Shown: positions 28,794 through 37,914, numbered from the stretch's first letter. The stretch is DNA of 64,000 nt from Chryseobacterium bernardetii (GCF_003815975.1 NZ_CP033932.1:2399501-2463500), one strand, 5' to 3'. Program-made: numbers and translations. The notes: a model not told the origin generated them from the sequence alone.

Positions 28794-29951
28794 TTATTTT
28801 CTTTTTATATATACCCTCCTTTCATTTACTGCAAATGCTATATTATAGTTTACTTCCAAGGCTTTTAACACATCTTTTAGAGGTAGGTTACGTTTGAGTG
28901 ATCCAAATACTTTTTTCTGCGCAATACCATCTGGTATTGCCTCAAATTGCACATCATACCAGCGTTCCAATTCTCGGGTCACTTCGCTCAGCGTCAGGCT
29001 ATTCAGCATAATTTGCCCATTTGTCCACCCAGCATAATCTTCGGCATCCACTTGCTGTAGCGATGTTAGTCCATCAATGGATGTTTTTAACTGTTGACCG
29101 GGCTTTAAAATCTGTATTTTGCTATATTTCTTGCTTTTCACTTTTACAGCACCTTCCAATAGCGTAGTTGATTGGATTTCACTTTCGGGATATGCTTTCA
29201 CATTAAACTTGGTACCCAATACCTGGATAATCTGCCTGCTGGTTTCAACAATAAAAGAATGGCGAACCTGGCTTTTGGCAACTTCCAGATATACTTCACC
29301 ACTGACTGATATACGCCGCTCATTACCGGTAAATCGAGCAGGATACCTTACTCTTGAATCTGCATTAAGCCAGATGCGGGTGCCATCTTCTAATACCAGC
29401 TGATATTGTCCGGCCCTTGGTGTGGTTACGGTCACCCATTTAACCGTATCAGAAGCAATAAGTGATCTACCATCGCCGTAACCGATAAAACCTTTCCCAT
29501 TTGTAAGGACTGCCTCCGATTCGCTTAGATGTATAGGTTTACCTCCATCTAGTGTAAGAGTAGCTCGATTTGTGCCAGAAAGTATCTCTGTTCTGACAAT
29601 ATTGTGCTGAGATGTTCCATCCTTTTTTGTCCACAACAGATAAGAGATTGCTCCAACCGCAATTAACATAGCGGCAGGTAACCATCGGATTAATCTATGC
29701 ATGCGGGCGGGACCTTTCCTAATAGGCTGAGATAATAGGATAGTACTGTCCAGCTGTTGAGCCAATCGATCAATTTTATCCTGTGAAATAATATCTGGAA
29801 TAGGTTTTTCAAGCTGGGAAAGGATACATTCCTTAAGCTTATCACTATGTTCGTCCAATTCAAAGTAACTCAACAGTTTTGCTAACTCCTCCGGCGTCAC
29901 AGATCCGGCCAAATATTTCTCAAATAATATAGTTATATCTTTAGGTTTCAA
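28794..29951 (-). CDS. FecR-family anti-sigma factor
   Basis: I place the start at a TTG (29951) that follows a strong GGAGGA ribosome binding site and gives the usual family N-terminus, KPKDITILFEKYLAG; the frame further upstream lacks an ATG. The 385-residue protein has a cytoplasmic anti-sigma domain, one membrane helix (LPAAMLIAVGAISYLLW, about 90-107), the periplasmic FecR domain (PRAGQYQLVLEDGTRIWLNA) and a C-terminal STN-like DUF4974 domain (ERWYDVQFEAIP). It holds the neighbouring ECF sigma factor until the STN domain of SusC signals substrate binding. Confidence 0.9.
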   Translation of the reverse strand: MKPKDITILFEKYLAGSVTPEELAKLLSYFELDEHSDKLKECILSQLEKPIPDIISQDKIDRLAQQLDSTILLSQPIRKGPARMHRLIRWLPAAMLIAVGAISYLLWTKKDGTSQHNIVRTEILSGTNRATLTLDGGKPIHLSESEAVLTNGKGFIGYGDGRSLIASDTVKWVTVTTPRAGQYQLVLEDGTRIWLNADSRVRYPARFTGNERRISVSGEVYLEVAKSQVRHSFIVETSRQIIQVLGTKFNVKAYPESEIQSTTLLEGAVKVKSKKYSKIQILKPGQQLKTSIDGLTSLQQVDAEDYAGWTNGQIMLNSLTLSEVTRELERWYDVQFEAIPDGIAQKKVFGSLKRNLPLKDVLKALEVNYNIAFAVNERRVYIKRK

Positions 29952-30069
29952 GAATCCTCCTGCTTTTATAGAGTTATACGGATCAAAAAGAAAAATGAGG
30001 TACAACAATATAAAATTATATTGATAAAATATTTAAAATACTGATATACAGCTGAATATTTTTTTATAT

Positions 30070-30681
30070 CTAATGCAGCTTGTTTGCTTGGGTAGTACAG
30101 CTCAATACCATGAGAAGTAGAAATAATTCAGGATTCTTGATAACTTGTTCTTTCAGAAAAGCGTTTGCACGTTTTATATGGGTGTTGACAGTATGGCGGG
30201 TGATACCGACTTGTTTCGCGATTTCCTCATAACTATATCCTTCTAACTTTGCCATTCGGAATACAAGTCGCTGTTGTGCGGGCATTTTGGATAATATCTG
30301 GTGTAGCTGTTCAGAACGTTCCTTTTTGATAATGTTATCATAGACGTGATTGTCGCTTTGTTCGGTAACCACAGCCAACGTATCGTAAAGAGATTTATCA
30401 GAATTGGCCTTCCGAAATAGATCATATGCTTTATTGGTAGCAATCGTATAAAGGTAGGATTTAAAGTTTTTATCAGGATCGATCTGCCGGCAACTTTCCC
30501 AAACAGCCATAAATGTTTCCTGAGCGATATCCTGCGCTAGTTCTTCGGATTTAAATAGAAAAAGTAAATGACCAAGGATGTTTTTTTTATACGCATTATA
30601 TAATTGCTCAAAAGCGTATCTATCTCCTTTATGAAGCCTCAAAAGTAATCCCTTTTCATCTATAGGTGGGATAGTTTTCAT
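30070..30681 (-). CDS. ECF RNA polymerase sigma factor (RpoE-like)
   Basis: This 203-residue protein has region 2 (FEQLYNAYKKNILGHLLFLF, then AQDIAQETFMAVWESC, about 20-80) and region 4 (LEGYSYEEIAKQVGITRHTV, about 145-170). It is the head of the unit sigma-FecR-SusC-SusD and would transcribe the Sus operon when FecR releases it. A roughly 118-bp gap separates it from fecR. The C-terminal tail (LFLLLMVLSCTTQ) is unusually hydrophobic, as seen in some Bacteroidota ECF factors. Confidence 0.9.
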   Translation of the reverse strand: MKTIPPIDEKGLLLRLHKGDRYAFEQLYNAYKKNILGHLLFLFKSEELAQDIAQETFMAVWESCRQIDPDKNFKSYLYTIATNKAYDLFRKANSDKSLYDTLAVVTEQSDNHVYDNIIKKERSEQLHQILSKMPAQQRLVFRMAKLEGYSYEEIAKQVGITRHTVNTHIKRANAFLKEQVIKNPELFLLLMVLSCTTQANKLH

Positions 30682-31019
30682 ATTTGGTCAGTTTTTCAAG
30701 AACGAAGTTAAAAAATAAATAACGGAAAACTGCTATTGCCTGATTTTTCTTTTCTGCGTGTTAATGTTTACCGTTCTCTTTTGTACAATATTTTCCGATA
30801 ATGCTTTATCCTGTTGAAAACTTTTTGAATTTAGTAGTTGGTATGTTGGATAATGAAGATAGTTCTCTTAATAAACAAAGATGGTCACAGGTACTGACAA
30901 ACTAGTTTCCCAGTAAGTTGAAGATGTTAAAACCGTGGACGGCAACTTATCAGGAATCAGTGCGACACTGATTCCTGTAATTAAGAAGATCAATAAATAA
31001 GAAATACTATACTACAATC
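30682..31019. other. Intergenic region between ECF sigma gene and antiporter gene
   Basis: This 338-bp gap has no credible gene. It must hold the sigma-factor promoter. Its clearest structure is the 12-bp hairpin listed at 30952-30978, which probably terminates the antiporter transcript. Confidence 0.5.
30952..30978 (-). terminator. Hairpin downstream of the antiporter gene
   Basis: CAGGAATCAGTG (30952-30963) and CACTGATTCCTG (30967-30978) form a perfect 12-bp stem with a 3-nt loop, 42 bp past the antiporter stop codon. It marks the border between the Sus locus and the aldehyde island. Confidence 0.65.
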
Positions 31020-32600
31020 CTAGAAAGATGAATATTGTAGTCTTTCTTCTTCAAGATCAAGACGCATCAGATGTTTTTTTATTATATCCTCATCCAGATC
31101 TTTGTATTCTGCATTTTTTTTCAGCAGCCATCGTCTTTGAAATTCCAAAAGATCTATATAGAGATTTTTGGACGGAGCAGTTCGGCATACATTTTCGACA
31201 TCATTATATTTTTTCTCCCACTTTGCTACCATGTTCATGACATGGGGATAATCCTGGATTTTATCACCGTATTTGTCCTGGAGGTAATGGACAGTTTCCA
31301 CTGTCATTTCCTTAAAAAGACTGGCGCTGATCTGTTCTTCGGACATTTCGTTTTCTTCGGAAGGTAAGTTCAGTTTTTTAATGAGAAGGGGGAGAGTTAA
31401 TCCCTGAACAACAAGAGTTAATAGGATGACTACAAAAGTGACAAATAAAATGAGGCTTCTTTCCGGGAAAAGCTGACCGTTATCCATATAAACCGGAATA
31501 GAAAGTGCTGCAGCTAAAGAAACCACTCCGCGCATCCCTGACCAGCCAAAGAAAACCGGGAATTGCCATCCGTGGTTCTGGGCAGCTGCGACCGTCATAA
31601 ATTTTCTTGCAATGAATGTCGCAATTACGGCGGCATAAGAAGAGATAAACCGGATAAGTATTACAACGCCGGTAATCAAGACACCATATCCGATAGCTTT
31701 TGAAATGCTTACATTTTCAAGCTCTGCAATAATCTGGGGAAGGTCAAGACCGATCATCATGAAGACTGTACCGTTTAGTATAAAGCCCAGGCAGTTCCAG
31801 ACACTTATTGTCCGTAATCTGGAAGAACTGCTCAAAAACTTATGCTGGTTATAGGACAGAAACAGTCCTCCCGATACAACAGACAATACACCGGAAGCGT
31901 GAGTTTCTTCAGCCGCAAGGTACATAATGTAGGGAGCAATGAGCGTTAAAATGGTATCTATATTAACATCTGTATCCAGTTTTTTATGTACTTCCATAAA
32001 GATTTTTCCTGTCAGAATACCAATTCCCACGCCACCGATCACCATCCAGAAAAAGCTTCCCAAAGCTTCATACCAAACAAAATGTCCGGTCATTACTGCG
32101 GCTATGGCAAAATGAAATATGATCAATGACGAAGCATCATTCAGTAGGCTTTCGCCCTCCAGGATAGCGGCGGAACTTTTGGGTATTTTCACATTTTTAA
32201 GAATTGCCCCCGCACTTACGGCATCCGGCGGCGATACAATTCCACCCAATAAAAAACCCAGGGCCAGGGTAAAACCGGGAATAAAATACCAAGCGGTAAC
32301 TCCAACTGCGAAGGCAGTGAAGAATACAACCAAAAAGGCAAAACTGCTGATAATCCTGCGCCATTTCCACAGCTCTTTCCATGAAATATTCCATGCTGAT
32401 TCGTAGAGCAGGGGAGGTAGGAATATAATGAAAATTAGCTCGGGATCAATTGTTATAACCGGGACACTGGGAATGAAGCTAACAGCTAATCCTGCCAATA
32501 CCAGTAAAATAGGATAAGCGATCCTGATCTTTCTTGCCAGAATAATCAAAAGAGTAATCAATACTGCAAGGATCAGATAAAAAATAAATTTTTCTTCCAT
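31020..32600 (-). CDS. CPA1-family Na+/H+ antiporter
   Basis: This 526-residue protein has about 12 membrane helices in the first 410 residues and a cytoplasmic helical tail. The family motifs FLLGGIVSPPDAVSAGAIL and GESLLNDASSLIIF (with the ion-binding Asn-Asp pair) are intact, as is GWSGMRGVVSLAAAL. It exchanges Na+ or K+ for protons across the inner membrane. A transporter that adjusts cytoplasmic pH may be useful next to a cluster that generates acid or CO2, but this link is only positional. It reads in the same direction as uvrB, with a large palindrome between them. Confidence 0.88.
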   Translation of the reverse strand: MEEKFIFYLILAVLITLLIILARKIRIAYPILLVLAGLAVSFIPSVPVITIDPELIFIIFLPPLLYESAWNISWKELWKWRRIISSFAFLVVFFTAFAVGVTAWYFIPGFTLALGFLLGGIVSPPDAVSAGAILKNVKIPKSSAAILEGESLLNDASSLIIFHFAIAAVMTGHFVWYEALGSFFWMVIGGVGIGILTGKIFMEVHKKLDTDVNIDTILTLIAPYIMYLAAEETHASGVLSVVSGGLFLSYNQHKFLSSSSRLRTISVWNCLGFILNGTVFMMIGLDLPQIIAELENVSISKAIGYGVLITGVVILIRFISSYAAVIATFIARKFMTVAAAQNHGWQFPVFFGWSGMRGVVSLAAALSIPVYMDNGQLFPERSLILFVTFVVILLTLVVQGLTLPLLIKKLNLPSEENEMSEEQISASLFKEMTVETVHYLQDKYGDKIQDYPHVMNMVAKWEKKYNDVENVCRTAPSKNLYIDLLEFQRRWLLKKNAEYKDLDEDIIKKHLMRLDLEEERLQYSSF

Positions 32601-32658
32601 TTTGCAAAAATAATATTCCTAAACTTGATCGTGTAGAAGTATCCTACAACTAATTCGA

Positions 32659-32705
32659 CACTATATAGAATTGCACATTAAAATAATGTGCAATTCTATA
32701 TAGTG
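32659..32705. repeat. Perfect 22-bp inverted repeat with 3-nt loop
   Basis: Bases 32659-32680 are exactly complementary to 32684-32705, around a loop of three A residues. It lies between the end of uvrB (32787) and the start of the antiporter gene (32600). The AT-rich arms contain TTGCACATTA and its complement. It may act as a terminator for uvrB or be a small palindromic insert. Confidence 0.8.
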
Positions 32706-32786
32706 CAGCGTTATTGCATCTTTGTATGATATATTTAGCGGGATCTAAGCCCCTCAGTATCGTTAAAAACTATCGGATGCGAATAC

Positions 32787-34763
32787 TTAGATATAGATGA
32801 ACTGTCTATAGAGACCGTCTAATTGAAGGCGGATTTCATCTGTCAGTTTTTCATCATGATCGTCTGATGCAGCAACAAGCTGACGTTCCAGTTCAGTTAT
32901 CCTTTCGCAGAGCTCCTCAAGATTCTTACAAAAAGCTTCTGTGTGGGTGAAGTTTTTTCCTTCGCGGGGTTCCTCCGCATTTGGTCTACGGCTGGAGGAA
33001 ACGGGAGAAACATGATTTTCTTCGTTGAAAGCAATCTGGCGTTTACGGCGACTTTCGGTTTCGTCAATAGCTGCCTTCATTGCCGGGGTGATCTTGTCGG
33101 CATACATAATAGCTTTTCCGTTGACATTACGTGCTACACGGCCAATCATCTGTATAAGTGCACTTGCTGACCGCAGAAATCCAGCCCTGTCAGCATCAAG
33201 TATTGCAATCAGTGAAGCCTCCGGAATGTCGAGTCCCTCCCGCAACAGACTGATACCTATCAGGATGTCGAATTCTCCGGCTCTGAGATCATTGAGAATT
33301 TCAGTTCTTTCTAAGGTCTTAAAATCCGAGTGTAGATATCTCACGCGGAAACCTTCGCTCTGGATATAGCCACTGAGTTCTTCGGCGGCGGCTTTTGTCA
33401 GCGTGGTGATCAAAACACGGTTGCCCGAATCCACACATTTTTTTATTTCGCCCAGCAGATCGTCAATATCATTTGCTGATGGCCGTACCTCCACAATGGG
33501 ATCGAGAAGTCCAGTGGGTCTGACAACCTGTTCAACAACGCGGTCCTCTGAAACTTTCAGCTCATAATTACCGGGGGTGGCCGAAACAAATATAGTCTGC
33601 GGTTTGATCTTCTCAAATTCTTCAAAACTAAGGGGATGGTTGTTTTTTGATGAAGGAAGTCTAAAACCATAATCTATCAGGGTATCTTTACGTGCCTGAT
33701 CGCCCTTGTACATTGCCGAAATCTGCGGAATCATGACGTGTGATTCATCTATAAACAGAAGGCCATCCTTCGGTAAATAATCCAGAAGGGTAACGGGTGG
33801 CAGTTTGGGATCACGGCCACTAAAAAAGCTTGCGTAGTTCTCCATACCAGAACAGTATCCGGCAGTACGGAGCATTTCCACATCATCGGTAATACGCTGG
33901 TAAAGACGGTCAGCTTCTTCCAGTCTATTTTCGTTGTTGAGCTGTGCAACACGCTCATCAAGTTCGGTCATAATCTGGTCCGCTGCTGCTGTTGCCTGTA
34001 TTTTTGAAGGTGCAAATAGAGTTTTGGGCGACACTGAATACGCTGTTATATCTTCAAGCTCTTTGCCTGAAGCGGCATCAATAAACTTTAGTGAAGTGAT
34101 TATCCCGTAACTAAGAACGATTTGTATGGCCCTGTATTCTGAATCAGCGGGAAAAATTTTTATGATATCTCCTTCGATCCGGTAGTTACCACGTTTCAGG
34201 GCACGTTCCGTACGGCTGTACTGTAAATGTGCCAGGCCCTGCTCCAGCTGGTCTATCTGAACTGTCATTCCCAGCGACAGGCGAACCTGTAATGCGCTAT
34301 AATCGCTGGGTGCTCCAAGCCCATAAATGGACGAAACCGATGCGACCACAATAGTATCCCTGCGTTCAATAAGGGATTTTGTGGTGGAAAGGCGGAGTCT
34401 TTCCAAATGCTCGTTGATGGAAGAGTCTTTTTCAACGAAACGGTCACTGCCGGGCAGATACATCTCAGGCTGAAAATAATCGTAATATGAGACAAAAAAC
34501 TCAACAGCATTCTCTGGGAAAAATTGCTTCATTTCATCATATAGCTGAGCAGTCAAGGTCTTGTTAGGTGCAAGAATCAAGGTCGGACGCTTTAGCTGAT
34601 GGATAATGTTGGCCATTGTAAAGGTCTTTCCTGAACCTGTGATACCTTTGAGTGTCTGGTGGGTCGCTCCAGATTCAATTCCCGAAACAAGTCTTGCGAT
34701 AGCATCCGGCTGGTCTCCTGCTGGAATATACTTTGAGTGCAATATAAAAAGGCCTTTTGACAT
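32787..34763 (-). CDS. uvrB: UvrB, excinuclease ABC subunit B
   Basis: From the ATG at 34763 (an upstream GTG at 34790 is rejected), 658 residues show the UvrB helicase core. Walker A is GITGSGKTFTMA, the DNA-gripping beta-hairpin region is FVSYYDYFQPEMYLPGSDRF then EKDSSINEHLERLRLS, and DEAD-box-like LLFIDESHV and QMIGRVARN follow. UvrB loads at DNA lesions and recruits UvrC. The C-terminal UVR motif (ELERQLVAASDDHDE) is weakly conserved. It is probably a second copy beside a chromosomal uvrB. Placed divergently from the formaldehyde-fixation operon, it may help repair formaldehyde damage; a box TATATTTG at 34790-34797 (minus strand) is a candidate promoter. Confidence 0.9.
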   Translation of the reverse strand: MSKGLFILHSKYIPAGDQPDAIARLVSGIESGATHQTLKGITGSGKTFTMANIIHQLKRPTLILAPNKTLTAQLYDEMKQFFPENAVEFFVSYYDYFQPEMYLPGSDRFVEKDSSINEHLERLRLSTTKSLIERRDTIVVASVSSIYGLGAPSDYSALQVRLSLGMTVQIDQLEQGLAHLQYSRTERALKRGNYRIEGDIIKIFPADSEYRAIQIVLSYGIITSLKFIDAASGKELEDITAYSVSPKTLFAPSKIQATAAADQIMTELDERVAQLNNENRLEEADRLYQRITDDVEMLRTAGYCSGMENYASFFSGRDPKLPPVTLLDYLPKDGLLFIDESHVMIPQISAMYKGDQARKDTLIDYGFRLPSSKNNHPLSFEEFEKIKPQTIFVSATPGNYELKVSEDRVVEQVVRPTGLLDPIVEVRPSANDIDDLLGEIKKCVDSGNRVLITTLTKAAAEELSGYIQSEGFRVRYLHSDFKTLERTEILNDLRAGEFDILIGISLLREGLDIPEASLIAILDADRAGFLRSASALIQMIGRVARNVNGKAIMYADKITPAMKAAIDETESRRKRQIAFNEENHVSPVSSSRRPNAEEPREGKNFTHTEAFCKNLEELCERITELERQLVAASDDHDEKLTDEIRLQLDGLYRQFIYI

Positions 34764-35153
34764 AAGTTTCCTGTTAGTTGGTTGTAACACAAATATAATT
34801 AAAAAACTGATTCACGGTTTGCCGGTGTTCCGGGAAAATCAATGTTTCATTTATCCGCAAACTAAACCTCCGGAATTTAATGTTTGACCAGCAGGTGTAA
34901 AATAGTTTGGTAAGGCCATAATGTGCGTTGGACTGTTATTGATCAGGCACAGTTACCTTTTTTCTGGGTTCAGCGACACCACTCCCTATACAATACAGTA
35001 TTATTAAAATATAACCCGCTCTTTTACAGTGGTCAGGAAGGTCGCAAATGTATATTATATAATGTTATATGTATAATATCAGGCGTCTCAGGCAGCATAA
35101 CTTTGTATTATCAAATCAGAGGATCTGGTGATAAAATATCCTTACTACAGAAA
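34764..35153. other. Divergent promoter region between uvrB and hxlB
   Basis: This 390-bp gap has no accepted gene: a long in-frame extension upstream of hxlB from 34923 is open but lacks homology-like features. It contains the AraC-type element and promoter at 35044-35105 for hxlB and a CAAATATA box (34790-34797) that reads as TATATTTG toward uvrB. Confidence 0.6.
35044..35105 (+). promoter_or_regulatory. Shared activator element and promoter of the hxlB operon
   Basis: Two direct repeats ATGTATA start at 35048 and 35069, 21 bp apart (two helical turns). A Bacteroidota -7 box TAACTTTG (35098-35105) follows, with no TTTG at the usual -33 position. The first 39 bases match the element at 42974-43035 at 34 positions, and the distance to the -7 box is the same. 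This is the pattern expected for class II activation by an AraC-type protein. Confidence 0.7.
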
Positions 35154-35717
35154 ATGGAAGAGAATAGTTCAATAAACAATTTAAATATAATCCTGGATGA
35201 AATTAAAGCGATTTCATCAGTACTGAATCCGGTATCGCTACAGACACTGGAGGACAATTTAAAGAAAGCGGACCGTATATTTTTTGCAGGTGCCGGACGT
35301 ACCGGTTTAGCACTGAAGATGGCTGCCATGAGATTTATGCATCTAGGCTTAAATGTATATGTTGTGGGTGAAACAACTACGCCCGCCATCTTAAAGGACG
35401 ATCTTCTGCTGGTAGGCTCCGGTTCTGGAAGCACGCCGACACTTGTAATCGCCGCTGAAAAGGCAAAAAAACAACATGCAACTGTTATTGGCATTACAGC
35501 GGATTCGAATAGCAAAATTGCTAGCCTTTCAGACCATGTGGTGCTTGTTAACGCGGCGGTGAAGACGGACTTTGGAGAATCAGCGTCCCGTCAGTATGCC
35601 GGAAGTCTCTTTGAACAGTCTGTCCTTTTGGTCCTTGATGCTGTATTTATGACACTGTGGAGAGATTCAGGCCTGACAAAAGAGGAACTCTGGCCGAAAC
35701 ATGCCAATCTTGAATAA
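35154..35717 (+). CDS. hxlB: 6-phospho-3-hexuloisomerase
   Basis: The ATG at 35154 gives 187 residues, the family's usual size. It is a single SIS domain: FFAGAGRTGLALKMAAMRFM, LLVGSGSGSTPTLV and TDFGESASRQYAGSLFEQ, the last being typical of hexuloisomerases. The enzyme converts D-arabino-3-hexulose 6-phosphate to fructose 6-phosphate, the second step of the ribulose-monophosphate pathway. It is 38 bp upstream of hxlA and first in the operon hxlB-hxlA-gnd-zwf-pgl-araC-pgi, under the AraC-type promoter element at 35044-35105. The identity is secured by pairing with HxlA. Confidence 0.92.
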   Translation: MEENSSINNLNIILDEIKAISSVLNPVSLQTLEDNLKKADRIFFAGAGRTGLALKMAAMRFMHLGLNVYVVGETTTPAILKDDLLLVGSGSGSTPTLVIAAEKAKKQHATVIGITADSNSKIASLSDHVVLVNAAVKTDFGESASRQYAGSLFEQSVLLVLDAVFMTLWRDSGLTKEELWPKHANLE

Positions 35718-35755
35718 CGAGAAATACAATTAAATAAATATTAAAATTTTATATT

Positions 35756-36385
35756 ATGACTAAGTTACAAGTAGCGATTGACTTATTGACTACAGAAGCA
35801 GCCCTTGATTTGGCTGCAAAAGTATCACCTTATGTGGATATCATCGAGCTGGGAACACCTTTAATCAAAGCTGAAGGTCTAAAAGTGATCACCGCAATGA
35901 AATCCGCGCATCCCGATAAATTGGTCTTTGCGGATCTGAAAACAGCTGATACAGGTGCATTAGAAGCAGAAATGGCATTCAATGCAGGTGCGGATCTGGT
36001 AACCGTAATGGGTGCTGTTGATGATTCCACGATCAAAGGTGCGGTAGAAGCAGCAAAAAAAGCCGGTAAAAAAGTAGTAGTTGATACGATCGGTGTAAAA
36101 GACCGTGTACAACGTGCCAAAGAAGTTACAGCCTTTGGTGTGGCATTTGTTGAATTGCATGCTGGCCTTGATGAACAAGCGCAGCCGGGTTATAACGTGC
36201 AAAAACTTATCGGTGAGGGCCGCGAGGCACAGGTTCCTTTTTCGATTGCCGGTGGTGTAAATCTTGACACGATTAAAGATGTCGTGGCTGCTGGTGCAGC
36301 AGTAGCTGTTGCCGGAGGAGCCATCTATGGTGCCCAGGATCCAGCTGCAGCAGCTAAAGCCCTGAAAGAAGCCATCACAGCATAA
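35756..36385 (+). CDS. hxlA: 3-hexulose-6-phosphate synthase
   Basis: This 209-residue TIM-barrel enzyme of the OMP decarboxylase superfamily condenses formaldehyde with D-ribulose 5-phosphate to give 3-hexulose 6-phosphate. Family motifs are present: LQVAIDLL at the N-terminus, FADLKTADTGALEAEMAF with the metal-binding Asp and Lys, ADLVTVMGAVD, VELHAGLDEQA and SIAGGVNLDT. It directly consumes formaldehyde and needs Mg2+ or Mn2+. The stop codon is followed within 25 bp by a hairpin (36410-36439) before gnd. Codon use is GC-richer than the adjacent leader, consistent with strong expression. Confidence 0.95.
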   Translation: MTKLQVAIDLLTTEAALDLAAKVSPYVDIIELGTPLIKAEGLKVITAMKSAHPDKLVFADLKTADTGALEAEMAFNAGADLVTVMGAVDDSTIKGAVEAAKKAGKKVVVDTIGVKDRVQRAKEVTAFGVAFVELHAGLDEQAQPGYNVQKLIGEGREAQVPFSIAGGVNLDTIKDVVAAGAAVAVAGGAIYGAQDPAAAAKALKEAITA

Positions 36386-36409
36386 ATCAGAAAGTCGGAT
36401 TATCCTTCG

Positions 36410-36439
36410 AAGTCTTCTCTGTACTAACAGGGAAGACTT
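36410..36439 (+). terminator. Hairpin between hxlA and gnd
   Basis: AAGTCTTCTCTGT (36410-36422) pairs with ACAGGGAAGACTT (36427-36439), 12 canonical pairs plus one G-T, with a 4-nt loop and a short TTTA tract. It may partly terminate, giving more hxlB-hxlA than downstream mRNA, or protect an mRNA 3' end. Confidence 0.6.
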
Positions 36440-36516
36440 TATTCTGCGAATCTAATCTGCTCAATTTTTAACTGTAGTGAAGAATGATATAAATAGAATA
36501 TTTAAAGATTTAGAAA

Positions 36517-37914
36517 ATGAAGACATATAATTTTGGTATAGTAGGCCTGGGTGTGATGGGCCGAAATTTATTGCTCAATATGGCGGATCATGGATTTGCT
36601 GTGGCTGGGCTGGATATGGATCAGGAGAAGGCAGGTTCATTGCAGAATGAAGCACAGAAAGACCATCAGATTTTTGCAACCGTTGATCCGGAATCCTTTG
36701 TTAAATCTCTGGAAAGTCCGAGAGCAATAATGCTCCTTGTTCCTGCGGGTTCTGCTGTTGACGGGGCAATAGGAACTTTACTTCCCTTGCTGGATGAGGG
36801 CGATATAATAATCGATGGGGGCAATACCTATTTTTCTGATACCGACAGGAGGTATCAGGAACTTTCGTCAAAGGGAATCCACTTTTTTGGTATGGGAATC
36901 TCAGGTGGTGAGAGCGGGGCCAGAAGGGGGCCGAGTATGATGCCCGGAGGTGATAAGGTAGCTTATGAGCGATTACGCCCCATTTTTGAAGCAATTGCTG
37001 CAAAAGTTGATGATGCACCATGCGTTGAATTTTTGGGTAACGGCTCAGCGGGCAACTATGTGAAGATGGTTCATAACGGTATAGAATATGGAATTATGCA
37101 GCTTATTGCAGAGACCTATGATATAATGAAGAATGTCTATCATCTGGAGCATGAAGTGATACAGGAATCATTTGAACAGTGGAACAGGGAAGAACTGAAT
37201 TCCTTTCTCATTGAAATTACCGGAGCTATTCTAAAGCGAAAAGAAGAGAATACTTTCCTGGTGGATCTGATTTCAGACTGGGCTAAATCCAAAGGGACAG
37301 GTAAATGGACATCTCAAAATGCAATGGATCTTCAGGTGCCCGTACCTGTGATCGACGCTGCTGTGAATATGCGGGACATGTCCAAATATAAATTGGAAAG
37401 GATTCAGGCATCGAAGCTGCTGACCTGGCAAAATACGTCAAAAGTTGATCCTGTTGATCTGGAACATCTGAAGGCCGGTCTTTATTTCGCCATTATTAGC
37501 ACATACGCACAGGGGCTTGCCCAGCTTAGGATAGCATCTGATACCTATGGTTATGGACTGAATCTGGAGACCGTGTGTAAAATCTGGCGTGGGGGCTGTA
37601 TCATCCGTGCGACACTTCTGGAAGACTTCCGAAAGGCGTTCGCTTTACAGCCGGATCTTGCAAATATTCTGCTTGATAGGGAGATTGCTGCTAAGTTAAA
37701 TGCATCACAGGCGGGTATCCGGTCTATCATTCGGGATGCCATTCAGAATGGTACACCTGTTTCGGCATGGATGAATGCACTGTCATATTTCGATTCTTAC
37801 CGTGCAGAAAATTTGCCTACGAACCTTATTCAGGCACAGCGGGATTTTTTTGGCGCGCATACTTATGAAAGAACTGATAAGGAAGGCGTATTCCATACCC
37901 GTTGGGAATCTTAA
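36517..37914 (+). CDS. gnd: 6-phosphogluconate dehydrogenase, decarboxylating
   Basis: At 465 residues it matches the long, E. coli-type enzyme. NADP site GLGVMGRNLLLNMADHG, the substrate signature GMGISGGESGARRGPSMMPG and KMVHNGIEYGIMQLIAE are all intact, and the C-terminal tail (TYERTDKEGVFHTRW) closes the neighbouring active site in the dimer. It oxidises 6-phosphogluconate to ribulose 5-phosphate plus CO2 and NADPH. In this operon it regenerates the formaldehyde acceptor and closes the dissimilatory RuMP cycle. zwf starts 11 bp downstream. Confidence 0.95.
   Translation: MKTYNFGIVGLGVMGRNLLLNMADHGFAVAGLDMDQEKAGSLQNEAQKDHQIFATVDPESFVKSLESPRAIMLLVPAGSAVDGAIGTLLPLLDEGDIIIDGGNTYFSDTDRRYQELSSKGIHFFGMGISGGESGARRGPSMMPGGDKVAYERLRPIFEAIAAKVDDAPCVEFLGNGSAGNYVKMVHNGIEYGIMQLIAETYDIMKNVYHLEHEVIQESFEQWNREELNSFLIEITGAILKRKEENTFLVDLISDWAKSKGTGKWTSQNAMDLQVPVPVIDAAVNMRDMSKYKLERIQASKLLTWQNTSKVDPVDLEHLKAGLYFAIISTYAQGLAQLRIASDTYGYGLNLETVCKIWRGGCIIRATLLEDFRKAFALQPDLANILLDREIAAKLNASQAGIRSIIRDAIQNGTPVSAWMNALSYFDSYRAENLPTNLIQAQRDFFGAHTYERTDKEGVFHTRWES

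Noticed and set aside
32601..32612. TATTTTTG box just before the antiporter start codon
   Set aside because: It is only 4 bp from the ATG, leaving no leader; probably chance in A/T-rich DNA.
34923..35153. Open extension upstream of hxlB in the same frame
   Set aside because: It crosses the shared promoter element and lacks features of a protein; the ATG at 35154 gives the normal hexuloisomerase length.
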